From positions 1,364,001 through 1,428,000 of the forward strand of contig BSDZ01000086.1 in the NCBI GenBank assembly GCA_030268105.1: DNA of 64,000 nt, in the 5' to 3' direction. The position numbers and the translations under genes were made by a program. Under the pieces are notes generated by a model. That model searched no databases and had not been told where the DNA came from. It saw only the letters and a program-made list of their open reading frames with translations. The number at the start of each line of letters is the position of its first letter. Positions within the stretch are counted from its first letter, which is position 1. The DNA comes from Volvox africanus. Lineage: Eukaryota > Chlorophyta > Chlorophyceae > Chlamydomonadales > Volvocaceae. Below are positions 13,801 through 24,300 of the stretch, one piece after another.

Positions 13801-15057
13801 AATGAAGGTCCCGGTTTGGCGCAGCTGCTCTCGCAGGGTCATGAACGGGACCCGGTGGAGGCCGCGCGTGTGGCTCAGCTGGCGCGATTTCAAGCGGCGG
13901 CGTTGTCCCACGCGCTACGTTTTCCTTCCCTTGAGCGACTGGTGTACAGCACCTGCAGTGTGCATGTGGAAGAGAACGAGGCGGTGGTGGCTGGGGTGCT
14001 GCAGGAGGCAGCGGAAGCGGGCCTGGAGCTCGCGGTGAGGGGGTGGGACTTAGGGTTCGCCCTAGCCTGCAAATATCTAAGACCCTAAGAAGCACTCTGG
14101 GGGTAACAGACAAAGTAATACGAAGATCCAACATGGCCAGCCATAGGCAATCGGCCAGGGAAGATGCAAATGCGGATCACTGGTAGTCGAAAAAAAAATT
14201 GGCCAATGCGCTCTCCCTCTGCCTGGCTGGCCGTCTGCCTATCTGTCTTTCTGTCCGTCGGCCCTACCTGCCTGTCCGTCCGTCGGCCTGTCTGTCTGCC
14301 TGCATATCTATAATTCATTATTCAGGCCGCTGGTCCTCTTGACCAAATTCCACTCAGGCCCTAGCCAGTGGTCCGGTTCGAAGCTGTCAACGTCCCCTAA
14401 CATGACTCCCACTTGGGTCACCGTGTAGGACCCCTTCCCCTCCTGGCACCGCCGTGGCCTGCCGCTGTTCCCGGGCGCCGAGAAGCTCGTCAGGACGGGT
14501 GAGAAGATGCGTCGAACACATTCCCGCCAGGAGATGGCAGCATCCGGGCAATATGACATGTCTTGACAGAGTCCCCCGCTCCATATCCCATGAGGAGGAC
14601 GCCGCCCATGAAGATATCGAGACACAACGTTTCTAAGTCGGCAACCGACTCTGCGATAACCGTTGCGACCCTTCCACTTGCTCTTCTTGCGTTCTCGTCT
14701 GCTGCCTCCGTCATTGCGCCTCATCCTTTTGTTTACATTAAGGATGGGAGGCACAATGAAGGAGGCAGCAGACGACTATGATACGGTGTTTGCGGATCTA
14801 CGGAATGGAAGCCTCTTCAATTGCCGCTCTGCTCCATCTGGTTAACATCTTTCCTGCCTACCTGGTTTGCTGCAGACGCGTACCAAGATGGCACGGACGG
14901 CTTCTTCGTCGCGCTTTTTCAACGTAGGCAGCCAGACGTGAGCATGCAGGAAAAACCAAAGCAGGTAAAGCGGAAAAAAACGCAGAAGCCCCACCAACGC
15001 AATGGACAGCGGCAGCCCGCAAATGATGAAAGCGATGCTGAAGAAGGCGGGAGCTGA
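7837..15057 (+). CDS. NSUN5: NSUN5/Rcm1-type large-subunit rRNA (cytosine-5) methyltransferase
   Basis: SAM-dependent enzyme; the family makes m5C in 25S/28S rRNA in the nucleolus. Exons: 7837-8277, 9564-9614, 9852-9902, 10301-10348, 10945-10995, 11439-11627, 11899-12232, 12754-12893, 13531-14034, 14429-14498, 14876-15057, giving 686 aa with every phase consistent. Visible motifs in order: basic N-terminus with KRRK-type clusters (nuclear or nucleolar signal likely), FAVTCQILERLDEQ, VVMVLLYELLRGQ, WVRVNLLK, DLHDHPLV, SAM motif VVDCCAAPGNKTTHLAA, VLAFDKDPKRL, catalytic-Cys motif GVLLDPSCSGSG, second Cys motif LVYSTCSVHVEENE, RGLPLFPGAEK and GFFVALFQRR, then a basic tail. Human NSUN5 is about 430-470 aa; the extra length is the N-terminus, a Lys/Gln-rich segment in exon 7 and an Ala/Gln-rich insert in exon 9. 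Both Cys motifs are intact, so activity is likely. Confidence 0.93.
9062..9103. repeat. GGGA-type simple repeat in NSUN5 intron 1
   Basis: GGGAGGGA and GGGACAGGGA units within the 1.29 kb first intron. This is purine-rich on the plus strand. Confidence 0.7.
10485..10577. repeat. 31-bp inverted repeat (hairpin) in NSUN5 intron 4
   Basis: The left arm 10485-10515 and right arm 10547-10577 are reverse complements over 31 bases with one mismatch (C10501 opposite A10561). They are separated by a 31-base loop. The hairpin lies inside the intron between exons 4 and 5. It could be a small-RNA precursor or a short foldback element. Confidence 0.85.
14696..14774. repeat. 33/35-bp inverted repeat (hairpin) in the last NSUN5 intron
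   Basis: The left arm 14696-14728 and right arm 14740-14774 pair with two mismatches and a two-base bulge around an 11-base loop. The hairpin lies in the intron between exons 10 and 11. Confidence 0.85.
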
Positions 15058-15364
15058 GAGAACTGAGGCTGTGGGATATCTGTTTGGGCGGCATGTATAA
15101 TAGGTTGGCAATGATGGACAGCTCCTTTTCCTGGGAGTGCCTGGAGTGTCTGCCACTTAGCGCGTAGTCGAACTTGTTAAAAGGTGGAGATGGCCATTAG
15201 TACTCTGGTATGGACAGTTCTGGTATGGACAGTTTAAGTGTACATGAGTATGGCAGGTGCTCGGCTTGGGTGCAGCGGCCTAGGCTAGTTCGGATCCGTG
15301 GCCCTGGTATGGGCCCGATTTAGTGGATGCTGTTGATGCAGAAGCTGAAGCAATAGCTCGAAAT

Positions 15365-15369
15365 TGTAA
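15365..15369 (+). terminator. Candidate TGTAA poly(A) signal of NSUN5
   Basis: TGTAA, the common volvocine polyadenylation signal, lies 308 bases after the NSUN5 stop. Assigned by position only. Confidence 0.35.
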
Positions 15370-15647
15370 GGTCGATTTGTCTAATCCCGATTTGCCAAGA
15401 AACAACACCAGTCGTCAATTGCCAATCCATAAGCTGGTGCTTTGCAGAAACGACCGGCCCGGACATCCTCTTGTCCATCACACATCCCTTCACATCCTCC
15501 ACTGCTCACAGGTTTTGAACCAGAGCAATACAACGTCATTCTTCGCGATGGATTGCTATCGCATCACCACATGAACCATAACACACACACACACACATGC
15601 ATCTTCCTGCTGGCCTCAGTGGCTTGCCGGTCAAAGAACCATCTAAG

Positions 15648-15652
15648 TTACA
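15648..15652 (-). terminator. Candidate TGTAA poly(A) signal of the 15912-20935 gene
   Basis: TTACA on the plus strand reads TGTAA on the minus strand, about 260 bases after the minus-gene stop at 15912. Assigned by position only. Confidence 0.35.
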
Positions 15653-15911
15653 AGCCCTGCGTCGAGAGTCCGATATGAGATAGACACTACGCAAGCCTCC
15701 CCTGTGCACCCCTGTGACTTGTGTGGCTCATCGCAATCAGGCGACCATCCCCCACAACTCCCCAGAGATGCGTATGAAGTCAAAACGGTTTTGGGTTGTG
15801 GCTAAGGGTTCGCGGAGGTCACTGGACAATAGCAAGGTCCTAAGTCTGTGAGTAGTCACACTCGCAAAGTCTCCTCCACGCCATTCCCCCCCACCCAAGG
15901 CGGCGCTTCCC

Positions 15912-18900
15912 TCACATCATGTCAACGCTGGGGACGTCCGGCATCTCGTCGAATTCGTCGAGTGACTCGGCCGCCTTCTCCAACTCCTCCATGCGCTCCG
16001 CGAGTTCTTCTGGGGACATGTCTGCGAGGTTGCTGGCGGTGTTCATGGAGACCTGGAAAACACACACCCGAGCAAATTATTCGCACGAGGATGTGTCTTA
16101 ATCTGGTACCTTGGTACCTTCCACTATCTGCTATGATTCTTCCGTACACAACTTGGAAATATATGCAAGCCCTCCTTCAGTCTAGCCGCATGCTACCGCC
16201 GGATGCAGGAAGGGTTCCTTTGCTACACAGTAAATAGCAATATAAGAGGCACTTGACGTTGAGCATGGAGGACATCCACGCGTGCTCTCACTCCCTCCCG
16301 GCGAATTGCCCTGCCGGTCATGCGTAAATGCTTCAATACATAATGTGTCGATGTAACATAAAATGCGGCGACCAACCCCACCCCCGTGGAAAAGCGTTGT
16401 ATATGTCGTCCCCATACGCGGCCAAGGAGATGCGAAAAGGAATCCAAATCTGGATGTCGTACCTCAATAGGATCTGGCAGTAGGTACGACTCCTCCAATG
16501 TGAGCCCGGAGGACCTGGGACCAGTCAGTGAGGCAGCGGGGCAGGGGCCAGCAGAGTAGTGATTTCGAAAAACACGCCAATCCGCCCCCATGACCATGAC
16601 CATGGAAAAAGCTATGACATGTGCAAAATCACATGCAGCTTCATTGTCTCTACGGTGAGAGGTGCACCACGTCCTGTACCGCCCCAACCCACATAATCAA
16701 TCTATCTAAACATTTGTTTGAATGGGTTGAAAGGTTGTGCTTAGGCAGTGGCGGGTGGAGCTGTGGTCAGTGTCGGCGCGTCACATTCATATCCTCTAGG
16801 TACAATGAACCATATACACAAAGAAGACCCAGTGGGTTTGCGGCTGGTGGCATGGGTGTCTAGCCTCAGATTAGCATGGCAACGTCCTCAGCATCAGGCA
16901 GGACAGGCGCTCTGGCGCCGCCGGCCCTAAGCCAAGACACGCAATTGAGAAGTTGTTTGCCTCATCATTGGCCGCACCCTGCCACCATTGGCTGCACAAC
17001 GGGACAGTGCCCTCTGCCGCAACCTGCGCGACAAACCCCCGAACCCAACCGATCGTGCCCAACCCTCAGGACCAGGGACTCCCCGGATGCATTCTAATTT
17101 CTAATTTAGCTCCTGCCTGCTGACATGACCTGCCGGGCAGGTACCTACGTACTGCGATGCTACAATGCCTCACAGCCACATTTCAAGGCCTGACGACAGC
17201 CCCGGTAACTACGACACGCGATCTCGCAACCCATGGTGACTTTAACAAGGCGTCTTGTGAGCGGTGCCATTGAGACACAGAAGCAGTCGCCGAAATAGGT
17301 ATTTAAGGAACTTGCGCAGATAACAGGATTTGACCATCATCCGTCAGAACCAGGCGTCGGCAGGCATCCTTAAGAACACAAGCGATTGCGATGCCGATGC
17401 CGTACCTTATCCGCAGCACCGGCTCCAGGAGGGGCAAGGTGCCAACGAGGCGCACCTCACTGCGGGACAGCACCCGGCTCCTGCGGCACCAAAACGCCGT
17501 TCAGATGTTGGGAAGACAACACCACCGAAGTCTTTCGACGAACACCACTTTTAACAAATCATCACGTTGTGCCGAAATACAAGTACACATGATTATTGAT
17601 ACATTTGCTTAGTTAGCTGCTTTAGGAAAGCTCTCGGGCTCCTTCTCATCATTTCCACCATCGTCAGCATCCTCGTCTCATCCCTTGCCGGTACCTCCCT
17701 CCACCCTGCCTACTTTCCATCGAAGACGAACACGCTGTCCAGGTCAAAGATGGGTTTTCTCCACCCGCTTTGCTCCGAGGGTTCGAGTCCAATGAAGTAG
17801 ACCTTCTTGACCTAAGGGGGCAGCGCAGACCGGATGGAGGTGGAGGGTGGGAAGGGCAAGACGAATAAAACGAAACCTGGTGGGAGGGGAGGTGACGCAC
17901 CCGCGGCCGCGGAAAAGATGCGGAAAGCAGCATTTCGCCGCAGTCCATGGTACAATTTGGCCCCCCCAAAGCCCCTGCCCCTGCTAGCATAGCAGCTCCT
18001 GCCTCTCTGTACGCCTACCTGCCACCTGCCTGCCCGTATTCGTGCCACGGCCCTCACCTTGTTTACCGCTGCCTTGCGTTTGAACATGTCGCTACTGCCA
18101 CGTTCCGTCCATGATATAGCCTGGGCGCGCGCGGCACAACGCAGGGCGTGATGAGTGAATGATTTGAGACAGGGGTTGGGTGAGCAGGGGGACGCTGTCG
18201 GGGCACATCCTCTGAAGGTGCCGTACCTCTCAGTGGGAAGTCCATCTTCCCCCTCCCCTTCCTCCACTCGTTTTTCCCGCCAGTCATCACACCGAAATCG
18301 CCACTCTGAACACCGCAACAATAACCCACACCACGCTAACTCATGCCACGTCTTGCGACTCCACAACCCCCACCCCTTCACAGACACTGGACATCCCCAG
18401 CCCCTTCACAGAAGCGCCACAAACCGAAACATGACTTGAGTTACCGCGTTAACGAAACTATGTTTAGCTCACATTAAATCAAAATGCAGCACAATAAATT
18501 GCACCACACCGCATCACTCAGTTCACCTGGAAGGTCAGTGGCTCCGAAGGCATCTCGCCCTCGACCTGGGGACGGGAGTACGTAACCGCCGCTGCGTCTC
18601 CCCCCGACCCGTCCGAGGAGGCCCCCTTTGCCGCAACATACGAATCCGAGAGCAGCAGCCTGCCGTCCGCCGTTTCCGCCACTAAGAGCTCCAGATCACC
18701 TCCGTCTAATGCGAACGCCTACAGACCGGGCGCGGCAACGCCAGGAGGCCGACGGGAAGCAACGGGAGTTGGTAGGGGCTGGGACAGAGAAGGTAATCTC
18801 CAGTGATGAAGAGGAGCAGGTGAGGAGGGCATCAGCGAACCTGGTCATAGAGAACCAACCTGGTGCCCTGGGCGCGGGCCACGGGGCAAGGCGGGTGGCG

Positions 18901-20935
18901 GATCGAATAATGAAATGGATCGGGGAGAGAAGACCATGGGCACAGATGATGTACCTGTTAAGAGTGAGCAACACTCATATACGTATGAATGACCGAGCAT
19001 ATAATACGGCCCAGGGAGGGGCCGGGCGCTTTGCTGACTTTAACAGGTTATGAGCCCCGAGCGCATGTGCGCGGCTGGATGAAAGGTCGCCGGATCGATT
19101 CTCGCTGGCTGATGACCAGGGCAGGGTGGCCGGGACGAGGCAGCCATGGGGAAAGCGTGAGGACTGACGGAGTGTTGCTCACGGGGGCGTGTTAAGAGTG
19201 AGCAACACTCATATACGTATGAATGACCGAGCAAGTAATACGGCCCAGGGAGGGGCCGGGCGCTTTGCTGACTTTAACAGTACCGAGACCGACACATGTG
19301 ACGTGCAGAGCGCATGGAAGCAAGTCATCCCCTTTTTGGCAAGGACAGAAAGTAAATGAGCGAAAGCCCACCTGAAGGCGCCTCATATGTTCTTATGGGC
19401 CTTATGGGCCACAGCGCCTGAGACAGTGTGATGCCGAGAGGGGTCACCGATACGACGTTTGCCTCACCTCTGTGAAATCGAGTGGGACGTCAAACCCTTT
19501 GCCCTCCCCCCTCTGAAACTGGTTCTTAGCAGCTTCACATACAGGTTGCTACTGCGGCGACAGCGCCACATCATCCCCATGCCACACGCCCTAACGTTCG
19601 GCTCCATTGGGGCGCACCTGGAAGCCCTGGCGGCTCGCGTCCAGGGGCGACACCTCTGAAACGCAACAAGCGCGTCGGGGTAATGGCATTGGACGGAACT
19701 CGTTTAGTTAATGATGGCGGTGGCGGCGAATGTGATGGCAGCACGACGAGAGATGCGAAGCATATTTCCCACGGCCGTTTCCGGCATATGCCTGGTGTGC
19801 TTCCGTTCAACCGTTAAAAGCCCCATGTACCAGGTATCGTATGACATGCTGCCACGTGAAAGAACCATGCTAGGTCTAAAATGGTTCGTTCACCTTCCCC
19901 CGCACACAAACATACAACACATTCGTACATATTTTGATCCTCTTGAACCCCAACGGAACACATAGACAACGTCCGTCATGGGGCGCGAACGCCAGCAGGC
20001 AAGAGTCCGCATAGCCCCCAACGCTCAGATCTGGACGACGAAAACCGTCAGCGCTACCCTATCAGACACACGCAGAATTTAAGAGGTAGCTCCACAAGAA
20101 TTCAAGCTCAGACTCGACGGATGTTGGCCCGTTGTTGTTCCTAAATTGAAATTGATGGTCCGCTAAACCTACTAGCTAACGTTTTACCTAACTTGCCTCC
20201 ACCCGAAATACATTTCCTCGTTCCGCACAAGCCGCTGTGCCCCGATAGGATTATAGTGTATTGCACCTTTAAATTTACTTATCAATATTATCACGCACAA
20301 TATGTTTAGTATATTTGCACCCTGACCTGCCCCAACTTATTCGATATACGGATAGCTTATATCCCCAATCCCGACTTCGCGTCTGAAGACCTACCCGGTA
20401 CCGTAAGGGCAACGGTGCCTGCAGCCTCACGGGCCGCCCTCTCCCTCTGGGCGGCGAGCTCCTTCTCCCTTACAGCAACCGCGTCCATCAACAGGTTGTA
20501 CTCGGCGAGCGTGATGACGGTGCTTTGGGCCTTTTTATTACCATCCCCCTGATCTCTGCCCGAGGCATAGCTTGTACTCGGTGCGGACTCCGACGGATCT
20601 GGGCCCTGGGATGCCGTTCGCTCTGCGGATGCGGATGCGCTCAGGTCTGACGGGTCCTGTTTGGTGGCTCCATCTGGGGCCCACGAAGCTTCATCCTCGG
20701 TTGGAATGTTTGCAAGGGCATCGCCCCAGCCCGATGCAGCATCATTAAGGCCTGATTCTGAGTTGTCCTGTTTCCTCAAACGCTTGCTGCTCCGCTTGGC
20801 GTGTGCGACGAAAGACCTCGGTCGTTGGAATCCAGTCACTGGCGGCGCGGAAGGCCGCGGCGGCGCCCGGTGCGTGAATGAGGCTCTCAATCTATGTGTC
20901 CGAAATGAGCATTCGGCTATCCTGCCAAGCTGCAT
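15912..20935 (-). CDS. Predicted plastid-targeted protein of unknown function
   Basis: Exons (minus): 20935-20395, 19655-19618, 19512-19468, 18718-18527, 18120-18058, 17811-17714, 16514-16463, 16052-15912, giving 389 aa with all phases consistent. The first 48 residues are rich in Arg, Ser, Ala and Pro and almost free of acidic residues, as in a chloroplast transit peptide (could be mitochondrial). A Ser/Asp-rich low-complexity stretch follows, then a charged helical segment (EYNLLMDAV, REKELAAQRERAAREA). The C-terminal half looks globular (DLELLVAETADGRLLLSD, KKVYFIGLEPSEQSGW, FDLDSVFVFDGK). The tail is acidic (SPEELAERMEELEKAAES, DEFDEMPDVPSVD). The TAG after FDGK at 17713 is not the stop: AA|GTAGGC is a donor, and joining to 16514 completes the Lys codon. 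I do not recognise the family. Confidence 0.75.
18957..19046. mobile_element. 90-bp MITE-like element, copy 1
   Basis: Nearly identical to 19191-19280. The ends carry an imperfect inverted repeat: CTGTTAAGAGTGAGC at one side and the complement of CTGTTAAAGTCAGC at the other. It lies in an intron of the plastid-protein gene (18719-19467). Confidence 0.6.
19191..19280. mobile_element. 90-bp MITE-like element, copy 2
   Basis: Second, direct copy of the 18957-19046 element, with only two or so base differences. About 145 bases of unrelated DNA separate the copies. Confidence 0.6.
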
Positions 20936-21326
20936 GTCCTCCCTAAATAGGAAATGGGAGGAGCAAAAGCAGGTGCTAGAAAACTTGACAATAGTGATTA
21001 ACGCCTATTTGTGCAAACGGATAAATGGAAATAAAATAAATAATGGATGAAGCCGAGCTCAAATCTATGTTTGGAACGATGGAAACACTTGCGGCCGGGA
21101 ATGACAGCTCGAACTGGGAAACGGCAGAAGCTCAACCTGTGATCGGCAAAATGAATTTCGCAAGAGTAGGTTTCGAGGTATTAGTATAAGAATAAACTGC
21201 AAGCTGGAATTGAATGGCATTAAATGGTGTCCTCAACTGGGTTGTAACGAACGCGATAACTGAAAAGTTGTCTCTTCTTGCCATTGGGTTCCAACCACTG
21301 TCCTATAGTTTGCAGAATAAGAACCA
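20936..21326. promoter_or_regulatory. Putative bidirectional promoter
   Basis: Only 391 bases separate the start codons of two divergent genes, the plastid-protein gene (minus) and the RlmI-type methyltransferase (plus). The region is AT-richer than the flanking exons, with runs such as AATAAAATAAATAATGG near 21030. No specific factor site is claimed. Confidence 0.5.
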
Positions 21327-24300
21327 ATGATTTTGTGCTCGCGTGGCGTAGCTGCTGGACACGCCGCCGTCCCGGCGTATAGAGAAATTACTCAGCGGCG
21401 CTGCGCAGCGTTGCTGCACGCTACGCGTCCCAAAGGTGGCGTTGGGCTTTCGGATTCCAGTCTAACAAAATTGGATGGCAAAGATCAAACTTCCTCGTCG
21501 TCAGGTCGCGGCCAAACCAAAGCAAGCGACACCTCAGCCTCCTCCCAACAAGACCGAAAAGCCCCTAAGGTTCAAACCCGCAAGAAGAACCCGCCGCCAA
21601 ACGAAGGCACCGATAACAGAGGCTCGGGGATTGATGGGTTAGACGAGCTACTCGCCGACGAGGACGCTGTTCGGCAGCTCCGGGCATCACTCCTTTCATC
21701 GCTCTCAGCGCAGCACGAGCAGGCGGTCTTTCCTGATCAGCAGCCGACAACGCCCCCTAGCACTGCCGCTAGCGACTCAAAGGCTTTGTCGACAGACCAT
21801 GATACAGGCGCCAAAGCCAACACCAGAAACAGCAGCACCAGCAGCACTGCAGCGTCTGGCGGTACCAACGCGTCTCCGTTGGTCATTCTCAAAAAGGATA
21901 AGGCCCGACTGTTTGTAAGTGGTAACCCCATGGTGTATGGCGGTGCCGTGGACTGCGTCATAGCGCGGCCAACGCCGGGTATTGGTGAGCCGGTCCTCGT
22001 AGCCGACGCGTCGCGACGACCTGTGGGCTGGGGTGTTTTCAACCCGCACTCCATGTTCCGCGTCAGGTGAGCTAAACACACAGCTGCGGGCGGCACGTGG
22101 AGGACGAGTGACGCACAATGAATCATATTCGTCCCGGGTTGAGGCGGGAAAGGGGGAGGAGGGAGGCAGAAATAAGGGGGAGGGCCAGGAGGCAGAAGGA
22201 GGGAGACTGGGATGACTGGATGGTGGTGGCGGTGGTAGTAGTGCTGGTGATGATACGCGATGGTGGGGGCATCAACCGGAGCGGATCATATAACACTATG
22301 TGCTCGTATCTTTTGGACTTTCGAATCCCGCACGTGTTTCGCTGCCTTTGCTGTCAGTTGGCCCAAACCTACCCGCCGTTGACCCATGCACGGCCTCCAG
22401 ACCACCTCCAGATCACAAACGGCGCGAAAGGTTCGTCCGAAGAGGCCCTCCACCCAATGCATCATTCGGCCACAGGTTGTTTCAGCTGCAGTCCGAGGTC
22501 GACATGAACCCGGCGATCGCTCTGAATGTGCCGGCACTGCTACAACTGCGTGTACGACAGGCTGTGGAGCTACGACGGGCTATGGGTTTGCCTCGCGCGG
22601 ATACGAACGTGTACCGGTGAGGGGGCCCGGGGCCGGGGTCGGGGTCGGGGGAGAGACGGGGCTCAAACCGGGGGATCGTCAAAGGGGTTGGCGGTCAAGT
22701 TATGTGCGCCGTACTCAAGCAGCCAACCGGGGGGTTAGAGGTTGGGGGCGGGCGGGGGCCTCAGCGCGGGATACCTTCGAAACCCCGACCCAGGTGTCAT
22801 TACACGCAGCCGGCACTTTGGCGCAGCGCGATGTTACTGAGACACAGGGAACCTCGGGAAGCTGTTGAGTATGGTATAGTTATCCCCGATGGTTATCCCC
22901 GAGTAAACCCAAAACCACGAAAGGTGGAGGGAGGAGTATTGAGTCGGACGAGTGTGTGGCCCCACGGACGCCTCACGGGCTCCAGGGTGGTTTCGGGGCG
23001 GCGACGGCAGCGTACTGCAGGGCTCTGCCAACCATTTTTCTACCCTTTCTGTCACAAAGTGCCCCCAAGCACTGTTCACCTCCCTGCCTTCAACCCAGCC
23101 CAGCCCTTATGGTGCATGTTTTATTCGTACAGCTGAGGTCCTGAAATGACAATTTAGTGGCGAAAAGTTCTTAAAATATTTTTAATGGGTCACCTTTCAA
23201 CGACTGATAGACACAGACGGACGAGTCTACACAGGCAACACGGATTTGTAACTTATAACAGTACGCGAAGAGAAAGAGTATTTCTCCGCGTGTAGAACCC
23301 GAACCGCCCCAAGAAATACTTTCGTTAGGGCGACTTACCAAGATGCTTTGCCCAAGATGCGGTTTGGTTGGTTTGGTTTCGGGGCATGGGCCGCTGTGCT
23401 TTGGCGTGTCCTTCCCTTCCCCAACCCCTATCCCATAATTACGCTTTCTCTTCATCTTTTTCCTGGCGGCCTTGGCGACTACCTAGTTAGTTCACGTCAC
23501 AGCTCGTTTCCACTTTCCTGACTTTGGACGACGTCAGCCATCATCCTCCACCTTCACGGTGGTTAGTCCTCGCTTCTTCAGTATCAGCATTCAGTATTCG
23601 TTTTATTCGAGTTTCCCCCATCCCCTTCCATCATCGCGGTTGGTCTGATCATCGTACTTTGTAGCAGTGTCTCTACAGCGGCAGTATCGGGTTTCGTGTA
23701 TTCGTCTTTCCCTTCCCGCAGTCTTATCAACAGCGAGGGCGACCGGCTGTCAGGTTTGGTGGCGGATGTGCTCGGAGACATCGTGGTGGTGCAGGTGGTG
23801 GCGGGGTGGGTGCAACGGTGAGTGGACGCAAAATGCCAGGGGAGAGGGGGTAAGGGGAGTGGTGGGGGAGGGGAGGGGAGAGGGGAGAGGGGGTGTCGCA
23901 ACGGAATGGAACCGGGTCAGCCGAGTACTGAGCATTGCCGTGAAGTTGGATGCAAGACTGCCCCTGGAGTGATTCCTGAAACGCGCAGGCGGGAAAACCT
24001 CAGCCAGGGGCAAAAGCAGCTCCCCGACCGGTTCAGCTTCAACCCAGGGGATGCCGGGCGGTGCTGTTTACATGATGAGACTGCTACGGCATCTGGTCCA
24101 TGTAGGGTGCGGGTCTTACTGAAACTGCCCCAATCCTCATTGCGCCCGCAGCTATCGCGGGGATGTGGAATCGGCCATCCGCGCTGTCACTGGGCTCAGC
24201 CGCATTGTGTGGCGGCCGATGTGGAGGATCCTGGAGGAGGAGGGGCTGCCGCCTCAGTCGAAGGGGGAGTGGGAGGGCGGCAAGGAGGAGGCGGAGGAGG

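Larger units (their letters stand above)
15058..15911. other. Convergent intergenic region, 3' ends of NSUN5 and the plastid-protein gene
   Basis: This 854 bp lies tail-to-tail between NSUN5 (plus, stop 15057) and the minus gene ending at 15912. It contains one volvocine-type TGTAA motif on each strand (15365-15369 plus; 15648-15652 minus) and a short CA repeat near 15582-15597. I see no other gene. Confidence 0.6.

Noticed and set aside
13616..14134. 172-codon minus-strand ORF
   Set aside because: Antisense shadow of NSUN5 exon 9.
17700..17714. Stop codon TAG ending the plastid-protein gene here
   Set aside because: The TAG lies inside a donor (AA|GTAGGC) and the phase matches the exon at 16514, so the gene continues.
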